From: Bacteroidia bacterium
GTDB taxonomy: Bacteria; Bacteroidota; Bacteroidia; B-17B0; Aurantibacillaceae
Reading direction: 5' to 3'
DNA: 64,000 bases
Assembly: GCA_016787705.1 (NCBI GenBank)
Contig: JAEUTP010000017.1
Span: 443,511-507,510, forward strand
This document shows positions 55,133 to 63,757 of this stretch, in pieces (positions within the stretch are counted from its first letter, which is position 1; the number at the start of each line of letters is the position of its first letter). Below the pieces are notes generated by a model. The model searched no databases. It saw nothing but the letters and a program-made list of their open reading frames with translations, and was not told the DNA's origin. Both the position numbers and the translations under genes were made by a program.

Positions 55133-56632
55133 ATGAATTTCAAAAAAATAATATTATATCTAGGTTTTATTTTTAATTCTTTAAGTGCTATTTCACAAAG
55201 CGCTTTTATTCCTGAACCAACATTAAATGTAATAAGCGATTTTGAAAAATTGCTAACAGAAGAAGAGATCGGTATTTTAGCGCACGATATTAAAGGAGAA
55301 TATAATTCCAACTCCAACCAATTAATGATCGTTACAATTCCTACCAATTATTTAGGGAATTTGCAAATTGAAGAATACGCACAACAATTATTTGAAAAAT
55401 GGCAGCCGGGCCAAAAAGATCTGAATAATGGTGTAATGATTATCATTGTTGGATCTAAGATCGATAGTATTGGCCGAAAGCTGCGTATTCATACAGGTTA
55501 TGGTATTGAAGGCGCTTTGCCAGATCTGTTGTGCAGCAGAATAGAGAAAGAGATGATGGTTCCAGAATTAAAAAAAGGAAATTATTTTAAAGCCATAAAA
55601 AATGGCAGCGCTTCTATTTTAAATTTTATAAGCAAAGAAAATGTAGGTAAAGTACCGCAATATAAAATTGCAGTTCAAAAAAGCGGTGATCTTGTTTACG
55701 ATTATGCAAGGATCTTTACTCACGATGAAAAAATGAAGTTGGAAGAAGAAATACATGGCATGTTTAATTCAAGAAAGTATGTTATACTTACCGAGCAACA
55801 AACTGCATATAATACAAATTATGTTACCATTACCAAACAATACTCATATAGTTATGATACTACATTAATAAGAATAGCATTTAATCCCGGTTATTTTATT
55901 GATGAAAAAGATTCGATTTTAAAATTTGATGAAAGTAAAAAAAATTACCAGGTTACTTTCAATACAAAATACGCGGCCTATGATTTTTACGACTACAATA
56001 AGCTGTATAAGCAACAAGACGCGTTAGCTCTAAAAATCAATACTTCCGGTATTTATGCAACGTGCATGGAATTAATTGCCTCTGAAAAGCTGGGTTATGC
56101 CCAAAACTTAAAAAGATTTACAATCATTTTATGCTGTTTATTTGCTATGAGCCTTTTCGTATTTGCTATCTTTTTAATGACAAAAAAGGCAAAAGGCAGA
56201 TCAATAAACGAAAAAAAGAAAATTGGCCCTGTAAAAGTTTTAATTGGAATAGTATTGACACTGGTAAACATTTATTCGTTTGTTAGTCTTATCTCATTTG
56301 AGCTGTTGTATTATTTATTATTTAGTGATTTTATTAACATCAGTTCTTTTATCATGATCAGTTTGTTGGTTTTGCTAGGAATGTCTCAAATAGTTAATAT
56401 GGTTTTTGTGAGTAAGATCAATGAAAATTATTTTAACTCAAAATTATTCAGTTGGTTACCAAAAGGTGGCAGTGGAGGAGGAAGTTCGTATTATAATTCA
56501 TCCGATTCTTCATCAAATTCATCTTCCAGTTCTTCCTCTTCCTCAAGTAGTAGCTCCAGTTCGTCTTCTAATGGCGGATATTACGGTGGTGGTGGTAAAT
56601 CAGGTGGTGGTGGTGCCAGCAGCGATTGGTAA
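55133..56632 (+). CDS. TPM-domain membrane protein with polyserine-glycine tail
   Basis: A 499-residue protein with a signal peptide (residues 1-21) and a TPM domain (about residues 28-170, with NQLMIVTIP and IRIHTGYGIEGALPD-type strands). A second soluble region follows (residues 180-320). Two or three transmembrane helices fill residues 325-430 (IILCCLFAMSLFVFAIF, VLIGIVLTLVNIYSFVSL). The end is a low-complexity tail with a long serine run and GGGGKSGGGGASSDW. This architecture is that of YgcG/TPM_phosphatase proteins, a family of uncertain function. Confidence 0.85.
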   Translation: MNFKKIILYLGFIFNSLSAISQSAFIPEPTLNVISDFEKLLTEEEIGILAHDIKGEYNSNSNQLMIVTIPTNYLGNLQIEEYAQQLFEKWQPGQKDLNNGVMIIIVGSKIDSIGRKLRIHTGYGIEGALPDLLCSRIEKEMMVPELKKGNYFKAIKNGSASILNFISKENVGKVPQYKIAVQKSGDLVYDYARIFTHDEKMKLEEEIHGMFNSRKYVILTEQQTAYNTNYVTITKQYSYSYDTTLIRIAFNPGYFIDEKDSILKFDESKKNYQVTFNTKYAAYDFYDYNKLYKQQDALALKINTSGIYATCMELIASEKLGYAQNLKRFTIILCCLFAMSLFVFAIFLMTKKAKGRSINEKKKIGPVKVLIGIVLTLVNIYSFVSLISFELLYYLLFSDFINISSFIMISLLVLLGMSQIVNMVFVSKINENYFNSKLFSWLPKGGSGGGSSYYNSSDSSSNSSSSSSSSSSSSSSSSSNGGYYGGGGKSGGGGASSDW

Positions 56633-56640
56633 AGAATGAT

Positions 56641-57464
56641 CTAATTTAAAATAACCAGCTTTTCTGTTTTCTCTGCTTTTTGATTTTCCGTGTTAATGAT
56701 TGCCAGTTTGTAAATATAAACGCCTCTTCCAAGTTTATCACCGTATTCATCTTTTCCATCCCAGTCAACCCCCTCTGGCCTAAATCCTTCGCAGGTCAAA
56801 ACTTACCACCGTTACCATAAATACGAATATTTTTTGGGTTTAAATTAGCAATATTGATTCCACAGCTTATTAAGAGGGCTTTATCAATCTTATGAAACCC
56901 GGTTTTTGTAATGCTTATTTTATACCAGTTACCGCTGGCTAAAACAGAATTATTTTTAAATGCTGTAGCGCTTGTTGGTTTACGTAAATTATCATTTGTT
57001 ATTTGCCAGTTAACGCCATATTCAATCAGTTCCTCTATTTGCCCATTAGCATTTAAACGAAAAGGAAACAATTGGTGATGATTCAAATTTTCGCTTTTGC
57101 TAAGGCTTTCCTTGGCCCGCAATTCAAAATTAGTAGTAAGGTATTTCGAAAAATATTTTTTAATTATGCTTGCATGCGGCTCTACAACAACTGCAACTCT
57201 TTTAACAACTAAAGCAGGTTTTGCATTTTGATTATAAAAAGTGCTTTTTGAAATAAGATAGTAAGGCATATTTTTTTTTGTTATATCATATTGAGCCCCC
57301 AGCATTTCTATTTTTAAAAGAATAGTATCGGCAGTACTTGACGAAATAATATTTGAGCTGTTCTTTACTGGTTGTTCAATGCTTTGACCTGTTGTACGTT
57401 GTGCAGAAAGCTCTTGTATATTTACAAGCACTGCTATAATAAAAACGTTTCTTAAGAAATTCAT
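56641..57464 (-). pseudogene. porU: porU remnant: N- and C-terminal ends of a T9SS sortase with the middle deleted
   Basis: The N-terminal part (57464 down to 56796, signal peptide from MNFLRNVFIIAVLV) matches the start of PorU, the T9SS sortase: ASGNWYKISITKTGFHKIDK and IRIYGNGGK. In another frame from about 56802 to 56641 the DNA encodes the C-terminus of PorU: GFRPEGVDWDG, GRGVYIYKLAI and EKLVIL before a stop. Several hundred residues between them, which include the peptidase C25 catalytic domain, are absent. The junction near 56800 also changes frame. This is a deletion remnant or an assembly error; no functional porU is seen in this window. Confidence 0.8.
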
Positions 57465-57566
57465 ATTTCCATTTTTTGGGATATGAATTAAAAACGAAAG
57501 CATTTATAAATTATTGCGAATTTTTGGCACAATAAAAAGTGAAAATTTTCGTTTGTTGCTATTCTA

Positions 57567-57598
57567 AAAAAAACACCTACTGCCAGCAGTAGGTGTTT
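57567..57598. terminator. Strong bidirectional hairpin terminator
   Basis: A perfect 12-bp stem (57571-57582 with 57587-57598, AAACACCTACTG type), a 4-nt loop and an upstream A-run. On the minus strand it follows the small Cys-ending gene. Confidence 0.85.
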
Positions 57599-57629
57599 AA
57601 AGTTTTTTGATGATTACATGGGTGTCACT

Positions 57630-57672
57630 TCGAGCGAAGTCGAGAAGCGTATTGTGTCTCGACTCCGCTCGA
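57630..57672. repeat. REP-like palindrome (TCGAGCGAAGTCGAGA ... TCTCGACTCCGCTCGA)
   Basis: Two 16-nt arms at 57630-57645 and 57657-57672 pair with one mismatch. Its base use (GC-rich CGA-rich) is unlike the surrounding AT-rich DNA. The TTCGAGCG...CGCTCGA pattern is a known dispersed intergenic palindrome in many Bacteroidota. It lies between a terminator and a small gene. Confidence 0.7.
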
Positions 57673-57689
57673 CATGGCATTCCCGGAGC

Positions 57690-57857
57690 CTAACTCGAGC
57701 AGAATTCGCAGCTGCCATCATCATTGCCATTGGCAATTTCAAGCATTTTCTTTTGAGCTTCTGCCTCAATTTGTTCAGGCGTCCAATCCGGATTGTTGAT
57801 CTTAATAAGCGACTTAATAAAGTTGCTGTTTGGCGGAGGTGTTTGTGTGTTTTGCAT
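57690..57857 (-). CDS. Small protein with C-terminal CxxC motif
   Basis: A 55-residue protein; the start is the ATG at 57857 (MQNTQTPPPNSNFIKSL). An earlier in-frame methionine at 57932 adds an unlikely tail. A proline-rich N-terminus, an acidic amphipathic stretch (WTPEQIEAEAQKKMLEIAN) and the ending CEFCSS are visible. The CxxC could bind metal or be oxidised. It is followed by a REP-like palindrome and a terminator. I do not recognise the family. Confidence 0.55.
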   Translation of the reverse strand: MQNTQTPPPNSNFIKSLIKINNPDWTPEQIEAEAQKKMLEIANGNDDGSCEFCSS

Positions 57858-57950
57858 ACAATGAAGGTATAGAAAACAATTTTTTATTAAAACAGAAATA
57901 ACATATTTTGAATTGTGTTTTATAAACAACAAAAAGTGAGAACGGTGTTA

Positions 57951-57993
57951 ATTTTCCTCCTCTGCCCTCCGGGCACCACCTCCAAAGGAGGAT
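57951..57993 (+). repeat. Dispersed repeat, copy 1 (right of the small gene)
   Basis: A 43-bp element beginning ATTTTCCTCCTCTGCCC and ending AAAGGAGGAT. It aligns at 35 of 43 positions with the inverted copy at 60544-60586. Both contain internal CCTCC and GGAGG inverted arms. The two copies flank the M1 peptidase gene. Confidence 0.65.
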
Positions 57994-58032
57994 ACTGCGT
58001 GTGCTATCGGTGAATAAAATATTTCAAAAGAA

Positions 58033-58055
58033 ATCCCTCTTTTTTGAAGAGGGAT
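58033..58055 (-). terminator. Hairpin terminator of the M1 peptidase gene
   Basis: ATCCCTCTT and AAGAGGGAT form a 9-bp perfect stem with a 5-nt loop. It lies just past the stop codon of the M1 peptidase gene. Confidence 0.7.
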
Positions 58056-58060
58056 CTAAA

Positions 58061-60430
58061 TTATTTTTTCGCTTTTTGCATAGGGTTTTCACCGGTGCTT
58101 TGTCCACGGGTTTTAGCGGCTTTTGATTTAAAGAGATCAAATTTATTCGGTTCTGCTTTAATGTTCCAGGTATTATTGCGTTCGTTAATATCGCAGGTCT
58201 CACGCATAGGATCTAATTGAATTGAAGCAACTTTTTTATTCTTCATAAATGTTTTGGTTACTTCATATTCATTCTTACGCCAAACATAAGCGCCAATGCG
58301 TTCTATATCACTGCTGCCATCTGAATAATTAAACTGAATAATTAATGGTGAAACCAATCCTCCTTTATTTGAGAATTTAATTTCGTAAATAAACTTATTG
58401 GCGTATTTCGAAATTGCTGTATCGCTAATTGGTTCTATTTCATCAAAACGATTTTTTACTTCTTTGGTAATTTCTTTTTGTTTGTAGTGATAATAAAAAT
58501 CACGAAGCGTTGTATCAATATCCACTAACGATTTTAGTCCGGCTTCTTTATTTCTTATTTGTGTAATGAATTCAAATTCTTTTGCTTTAGGGTAAGTATA
58601 AAGTGTATCGTTATAAACAGGCACACGGTTTCCTTTTACTATAGTAAATGCTTTTACTGAATCAACAGAAATATCAACCGGTTCAATATCATAAAACCAA
58701 CCTCTCCAAAACCAATCCAGATCAACTGCACTTGCATCTTCCATGGTGCGAAAAAAATCTGCAGGCTCAGGATGCTTAAAGGCCCAACGTGTACAGTATT
58801 GTTTAAATGCAAAATCAAATAATTCTCTACCCATTACTGTTTCACGTAAAATATTTAAAGCAGTGGCAGGTTTACCATAAGCGTTTGGACCAAAACCAAT
58901 AATATTTTCACTATTGGTCATAATAGGTTCTAACTGGTTTTTTGGTAAGCGCATATAATCTGTCATTTTATGTGCAGGGCCACGTTGCGAAGGGTAATTC
59001 GCATCAAATTCCTGCTCGGTTAAAAATTGCACAAAGGTGTTCAAGCCTTCATCTAACCAACTCCATTGACGTTCATCGGAGTTAATTATCATCGGGAAGA
59101 AGTTATGCCCAACTTCATGAATAATAACTAAGATCATTCCGTTCTTAGAACCTTCAGTATAGGTCCCGTCTTTTTCTGTTCTTCCAAAATTAAAACAGAT
59201 CATCGGGTACTCCATACCATTGGCGGCTTCAATACTTTGCGCCACAGGATAAGGATATGGAATTGTGTATTTAGAATACGTTTTAATTGTATGAGCTACA
59301 ACTTTTGTAGAATATTTTCTGTAAAGGCCATAAGCTTCTTTTCCATAAAAGCTCATACACATTACTTTTTTTCCTTCAACTTGCACAGGCATTGCATCCC
59401 AGCAATATTTGCGTGAGCTTCCCCAGGCAAAATCACGCACACTGTCTGCTTTAAAAATAAATGTTCTTGTTTTTTGTGCCGCAGCGCCGTTAGCACCACT
59501 TTTTTCTGCTTCAATGGCGTCGGCCAAAAGACCAATTTCCACAGGCTCTGTGGCGGTTTGTGCTTTTTGCCAGCGCGCAAATTGTGCTGGGGTTAAAACC
59601 TGTTGGTAATTTTGACATTCGCCGGTTGAGCACACTAAATGATCTGAAGGCACCGTCATTTTTACTTTAAAATTTCCAAAAGCTAATGCAAATTCACCAC
59701 GGCCGGTAAATTGTTTGTTTTGCCAACCGTGAAAATCACTATAAACACAAAGGCGCGGATACCACTGTGTCATAGTAAATAAATAATTTCCGTCTTCAGG
59801 AAAATATTCGTAACCACCACGGCCGCCGTATTGTGTACGGTTGATCATTTTGTAATGCCACTTTACAATAAATTTTGTTTTTGATTTTGAAGATAAAGTT
59901 TTTGGAAGATCGATGCGCATCATAGTTCCATTGATAGTATATTTTAAGGCTTTTCCAAGTTCATCGGTAACGCCATCAATTTTATCGCCAAGTCCTGCCA
60001 AATTTTCTTTTGTTTGCAAACCTTTTAAAGCTTGTTCTGTAATAGGTTCAAATACTTTGTTCTCGTCAAAATAATTTACTTCGTTAGTTGGGTCGTGTTG
60101 ATTTTCATCTAGCTGTAACCAGATGTACGATAAATTATCTGGCGAATTATTATGATAAGTAACTGTTTCTGTTCCAACAATTGAAAGATTTTTCTCATCC
60201 AGCTTTACATCAATATCATAATCGGCTTTTTGTTGCCAGTATTTATTTCCGGGTGCGCCCGAAGCGGTACGATATTCATTAGGTGTAGGAAGAATGGTTC
60301 CTAATTGCTCAAATTTATTTCCGTGATTGGAAGTTGGATTGTTATGAATGTTTTGAGAAAACGAAAGCGCGCTTAAAAAGATCAGAAAAATTGTAAATAC
60401 CGATTTAGAGAAATAATGATTTAAATACAT
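58061..60430 (-). CDS. M1 family zinc aminopeptidase
   Basis: A 789-residue exported metallopeptidase. I start it at the ATG at 60430, which opens a clear signal peptide (MYLNHYFSKSVFTIFLIFLS). A longer in-frame start at 60526 lies in repeat DNA. The N-terminal M1 beta-saddle includes TVTYHNNSPDNLSYIW. The zinc motif HEVGH is at residues 438-442, with the downstream glutamate in WLDEGLNTFVQF. The exopeptidase GxMEN motif is seen only in degenerate form (EAANGMEYPM). It probably acts in the periplasm or outside as a peptidase. Confidence 0.9.
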   Translation of the reverse strand: MYLNHYFSKSVFTIFLIFLSALSFSQNIHNNPTSNHGNKFEQLGTILPTPNEYRTASGAPGNKYWQQKADYDIDVKLDEKNLSIVGTETVTYHNNSPDNLSYIWLQLDENQHDPTNEVNYFDENKVFEPITEQALKGLQTKENLAGLGDKIDGVTDELGKALKYTINGTMMRIDLPKTLSSKSKTKFIVKWHYKMINRTQYGGRGGYEYFPEDGNYLFTMTQWYPRLCVYSDFHGWQNKQFTGRGEFALAFGNFKVKMTVPSDHLVCSTGECQNYQQVLTPAQFARWQKAQTATEPVEIGLLADAIEAEKSGANGAAAQKTRTFIFKADSVRDFAWGSSRKYCWDAMPVQVEGKKVMCMSFYGKEAYGLYRKYSTKVVAHTIKTYSKYTIPYPYPVAQSIEAANGMEYPMICFNFGRTEKDGTYTEGSKNGMILVIIHEVGHNFFPMIINSDERQWSWLDEGLNTFVQFLTEQEFDANYPSQRGPAHKMTDYMRLPKNQLEPIMTNSENIIGFGPNAYGKPATALNILRETVMGRELFDFAFKQYCTRWAFKHPEPADFFRTMEDASAVDLDWFWRGWFYDIEPVDISVDSVKAFTIVKGNRVPVYNDTLYTYPKAKEFEFITQIRNKEAGLKSLVDIDTTLRDFYYHYKQKEITKEVKNRFDEIEPISDTAISKYANKFIYEIKFSNKGGLVSPLIIQFNYSDGSSDIERIGAYVWRKNEYEVTKTFMKNKKVASIQLDPMRETCDINERNNTWNIKAEPNKFDLFKSKAAKTRGQSTGENPMQKAKK

Positions 60431-60543
60431 GGTAAAATGAATTTGTAGTTTATATACAGGGTTAAAAGTATAGGAATAATTTATGCTAAACAACCCCCAA
60501 AAGGGGGGATACGTAATTTTAACCACATATGAAACATAGTTTG

Positions 60544-60586
60544 TCCTCCTCTTGAGGAGCTGCCCGAAGGACGGAGGAGGAAAATA
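60544..60586 (-). repeat. Dispersed repeat, copy 2 (inverted)
   Basis: The inverted copy of the 57951-57993 element, 8 mismatches in 43. It is upstream of the M1 gene. Additional C-rich runs related to it lie at 60486-60504 and 60606-60626, so this intergenic region is dense with such sequence. Confidence 0.65.
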
Positions 60587-60636
60587 CTTTATATATCAAT
60601 CCCCCTACCCCCTTCTATAAGGAGGAAGTAGCAAAT

Positions 60637-61224
60637 CTAAAATAACTCCAGCAGTCTTTCTACGCTCATCTTTAAAGCAATAAGCCCAATACCACCAACT
60701 ACTATCAGCTTAAAAAGTTTGTATGGAAATTTAAATACAAAAGCACAAACGATGGAAATAAGAAGTACGCCAGCAACTATAATTAATTGGCCAACTTCTA
60801 AACCAAGATTGAACCAAAGCAGGGGCAGGCTTATCGATTCTTCTCGGCCTAACATGGATCGCAAAAGGTATGAAAAGCCAAGACCATGGATCAATCCGAA
60901 AAAAGTAACAATAAAAATAATAAAGTTTGCATTTTTTTGCTCTGTTGTTTTATAATACACCAAGTGGTAAATGGCAGTAATTAAAATACTTAAGGCAATA
61001 AAAAATTCGGTGAGTGGTTGTGGCAAATAAATTTTATTGGTAACGCTTAAAGCCAGTGATATGGAGTGTCCAATAGTAAAGGCAGAAATTAGTAAAAGCA
61101 GTTTACCCCATTTGTTAAAGTAGTAGGTAAGTACTAATAAGGTTACAAATAAAATATGGTCATAACCGTTAAGATCAAGTATATGTTCTACCCCGGTAGA
61201 AAACCATATTTTGAATTCATCCAT
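60637..61224 (-). CDS. HupE/UreJ family membrane protein
   Basis: A 195-residue inner-membrane protein with six or seven hydrophobic segments. The N-terminal LNGYDHILFVTLLV and ISAFTIGHSISLALS segments, with conserved histidines, are those of HupE/UreJ (nickel-transport-like or HupE_UreJ_2). The C-terminus continues in hydrophobic segments and IALKMSVERLLEL. The gene is divergent from a DUF6702 gene, 20 bp apart. The metal substrate is likely but not proved. Confidence 0.85.
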   Translation of the reverse strand: MDEFKIWFSTGVEHILDLNGYDHILFVTLLVLTYYFNKWGKLLLLISAFTIGHSISLALSVTNKIYLPQPLTEFFIALSILITAIYHLVYYKTTEQKNANFIIFIVTFFGLIHGLGFSYLLRSMLGREESISLPLLWFNLGLEVGQLIIVAGVLLISIVCAFVFKFPYKLFKLIVVGGIGLIALKMSVERLLELF

Positions 61225-61228
61225 TTTG

Positions 61229-61236
61229 TAACTTTG
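61229..61236 (+). promoter_or_regulatory. Bacteroidota -7 element (TAACTTTG) for the DUF6702 gene
   Basis: An exact TAnnTTTG match 8 bp before the ATG of the DUF6702 gene, in the 20-bp gap between divergent genes. Confidence 0.45.
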
Positions 61237-61244
61237 CTTTATTT

Positions 61245-61757
61245 ATGTTCACTTTTACAACAACTAAATTGCAAAAAGTTTTAGTGCTGGCAACACTATT
61301 TTTTTTGTGCGGGTTTAAACATCCTTTCTACTTAGGTGTTACCGATCTTAAATTTAATGCTAATGAAAAGGCATTGCAGGGCTCGGTTAAGTTGTTTACC
61401 AACGATTTGGAGGCAGCTTTAAAAAAAATACATAATAAAACTATGGATCTTATTAACGTAAAGAACAAAGAAGAGATCACTAAAATTTTATCAGAGTATT
61501 TAAACAAGCATCTTTCTTTAAAAGTAAATGGAAAAGCCTGCCCCTATAAATTAATTGGTTTTGAAAGAGAAGAAGAAGCCATTTGGATGTATGTTGAATT
61601 TGAAAAAAGCGAGATCCCCAAAAAAATACAAGTTGAGAATACCTTATTATATGATCATTTTAAAGATCAAATGAATATTACACACATTGAGGTAAATAAT
61701 TCAAAAAAGAGTTTAAAAGCAAATAATCCGGAAAAAACTCTGCAATTTGATTTTTAA
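61245..61757 (+). CDS. DUF6702-family exported protein
   Basis: A 170-residue exported protein with a signal peptide (about residues 1-25). The mature chain starts HPFYLGVTDLKFNANEK and includes LQGSVKLFTNDLEAALK and NGKACPYKLIGFEREEE, which fit DUF6702. The gene family is commonly found next to HupE/UreJ-like genes, as here. A periplasmic beta-sandwich protein linked to that transporter is a reasonable inference. Confidence 0.82.
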   Translation: MFTFTTTKLQKVLVLATLFFLCGFKHPFYLGVTDLKFNANEKALQGSVKLFTNDLEAALKKIHNKTMDLINVKNKEEITKILSEYLNKHLSLKVNGKACPYKLIGFEREEEAIWMYVEFEKSEIPKKIQVENTLLYDHFKDQMNITHIEVNNSKKSLKANNPEKTLQFDF

Positions 61758-61903
61758 AACAGTCTACTAAGGTGACAAACTGACGCTTTTTTATCACAAA
61801 AATGTTGAAAACTGCCAATTGTTAATAACTTTTGCCCCCAAAGAGGAACGTTGGGTTTGCTTTTCTCGTTAAAAAATTAATCTTTGCAAAACTTCTTAAA
61901 AAA

Positions 61904-62881
61904 GTGAAAAAGTTATTCGTCATATTATCAATGGTTTGTGTTGGGTTTTTTAACCTAAATGCAATCAGCTCGTTTGGTGACGATGATAAGAATAAACGTG
62001 GCGATGATAAGAAGAACAAAGCTAAACGCGAGGATACCACAAAGTTTGCGATTAATAACCAAAATTTAATTGAAGAAGAAGACGAAAGTCCTGATACCAC
62101 CCAGATCTTATTTCCAAGTCACGACCTTTACGCCATATGGGATACCGTGTGGGCGCATCCATATAACTTTAACGAGAGTTTTAAAATGGATAGCGTTTGC
62201 ATTCAATTAGTTGCGCCAGGGGATAATCCATTTGTGATGCCGTTTAAAGGAGGTAAAACAAGTGTTTTTGGATGGAGAAGATACCGCCCGCATTACGGTA
62301 CGGATATAGATCTTGAGACTGGCGACCAGGTTGTTTCCGCTTTTGATGGTATGGTGCGTTTGGCTAAGTATTGTCAAGGCTATGGTAACTGTGTTATTAT
62401 AAGACATAATAATGGTTTAGAAACTGTTTATGGTCACCTATCAAAAATATTAGTTGAGGCAGGTCAAACTTTAAATGCTGGTGATCTTTTAGGTTTAGGT
62501 GGCAATACAGGCCGTTCACGTGGAAGCCATTTACATTTAGAATTCCGTTATTTAGGCCAGGCTTTAGATACTGAAGATTTTATTGATTACGAAAAAGGAG
62601 AATTAAAAGACTATTGCTTTACGTTAAGAAAAGCAGATGTTGAGAATAAATACGACTTAAGAGCTTTACATGCTCGTCATAAAAGAGATGTGGGTTATGC
62701 AAGAGCATCTAAAGGTGGAAAATATACACCGGTTGGTAAAGGTGGTATTTACCGTGTAAGAAGCGGTGATAACTTAGGTAAAATAGCAGCCCGCAATCAT
62801 ACAACCATTAAATCGTTGTGTAAAAAGAACCGCATTAAAGAAACTACGGTTTTACAAATTGGGCAAAAGCTTAAAATTTAA
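61904..62881 (+). CDS. M23 peptidoglycan endopeptidase with LysM
   Basis: A 325-residue exported cell-wall hydrolase. I choose the GTG at 61904 as start (MKKLFVILSMVCVGFFNL); an earlier TTG at 61832 would give a poor signal. A lysine- and aspartate-rich linker follows. The M23 domain (residues 100-235) has HYGTDIDLETGDQVVS, VIIRHNNGLETVYGHL and SHLHLEFRYLG, the zinc ligands being H, D and HxH. A LysM domain (residues 280-325, YRVRSGDNLGKIAARN) binds peptidoglycan. It cleaves peptide cross-links during growth or division. Confidence 0.92.
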   Translation: MKKLFVILSMVCVGFFNLNAISSFGDDDKNKRGDDKKNKAKREDTTKFAINNQNLIEEEDESPDTTQILFPSHDLYAIWDTVWAHPYNFNESFKMDSVCIQLVAPGDNPFVMPFKGGKTSVFGWRRYRPHYGTDIDLETGDQVVSAFDGMVRLAKYCQGYGNCVIIRHNNGLETVYGHLSKILVEAGQTLNAGDLLGLGGNTGRSRGSHLHLEFRYLGQALDTEDFIDYEKGELKDYCFTLRKADVENKYDLRALHARHKRDVGYARASKGGKYTPVGKGGIYRVRSGDNLGKIAARNHTTIKSLCKKNRIKETTVLQIGQKLKI

Positions 62882-63731
62882 TTTCACATCCTGGTAACAG
62901 GATTTTTAGCTTTTCAATTTCTTCTTTCTCCATCGGATTTCCTCTCAGATCTAACAAGGTTAAATTCTCAAGGTGACAAATAGAATCTGGCAATTTGGTT
63001 ATTTTATTCCCTCTTAATGAAATAAGGCGAAGGTTTTGAGCTTTGTAAATATCAAAAGGAATTGTTTCAATTGGATTGTTTTCTACAATTAAAACTTCCA
63101 GGTTTTGAAAACGCTCAAAGTGCTTGGTAAGATAATGAGTGTTTGTATTTGAAAGGCTTAAAAAATTAAGCGTTGTAACCCTGAATAATTGTTTTGGAAA
63201 ACTATCCATCACACAATTTTCAATACTAATATCTTTTAAATTCTTTAAAAATTTAAGCGTGGTTGGCAAAGCCAAAGTATCATCGGTGTTACCAAATTTA
63301 AACGATTGTAAACGGTTTAAATAAGCGATCTGGCTTGGAATGCTGTCAATTTTTGTGTGCTGTAATTCTAAATAGTATAATAAACCAAAAGGTTTTAAGT
63401 TGGGAGGAAAACTGGTTAGTTTGTTGTTGTATGAAGCAAAATAAACCAAATTAGTAAGCGCATCAAAACCTTTAGGGTAATCTGTCAACTCATTGCTTAG
63501 GAGTTTTAAAGCCTGCAGATCTTTTAACTTATAAAGTTTTTCGTATTGTTTTGGTTCTACTTTTTTATAACTAAGATCGAGCTTATAAACTTTTGTCTCA
63601 ATTTTTAAAGCTTCTTTAAGATCGGTGTAAACCACACAGCCGGCCGGGCCATATTTTTCAAATTCTTTTTGCGCCAATAAATTAACAGAAACAAAACAGA
63701 GCAGAAGTATTTTGAATTTTAATTTGATCAC
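62871..63731 (-). CDS. Exported leucine-rich-repeat protein
   Basis: A 286-residue protein with a signal peptide (residues 1-20). Residues 70-280 are about ten LRR units of 22-24 residues (for example LKDLQALKLLSNELTDYPKGF, NLRLISLRGNKITKLPDSI, NLTLLDLRGNPMEKEE). It likely binds proteins in the periplasm or on the surface. It overlaps the M23 gene by 11 bp in convergent orientation. A partial HMG-CoA lyase gene lies upstream on the same strand. Confidence 0.87.
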   Translation of the reverse strand: MIKLKFKILLLCFVSVNLLAQKEFEKYGPAGCVVYTDLKEALKIETKVYKLDLSYKKVEPKQYEKLYKLKDLQALKLLSNELTDYPKGFDALTNLVYFASYNNKLTSFPPNLKPFGLLYYLELQHTKIDSIPSQIAYLNRLQSFKFGNTDDTLALPTTLKFLKNLKDISIENCVMDSFPKQLFRVTTLNFLSLSNTNTHYLTKHFERFQNLEVLIVENNPIETIPFDIYKAQNLRLISLRGNKITKLPDSICHLENLTLLDLRGNPMEKEEIEKLKILLPGCEIKF

Positions 63732-63757
63732 AAACCGGGTTTTAAATAATGCTCAAA

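Noticed and set aside
57858..57932. Longer N-terminus of the 55-residue protein
   Set aside because: The extension is hydrophobic and cysteine bearing without resemblance to a signal; the start at 57857 fits better.
60431..60526. Longer N-terminus of the M1 peptidase
   Set aside because: The extra codons lie in C-rich repeat DNA, and the signal peptide begins at 60430.
61832..61903. TTG start for the M23 protein
   Set aside because: It adds a basic segment before the signal peptide; the GTG at 61904 gives a normal one.
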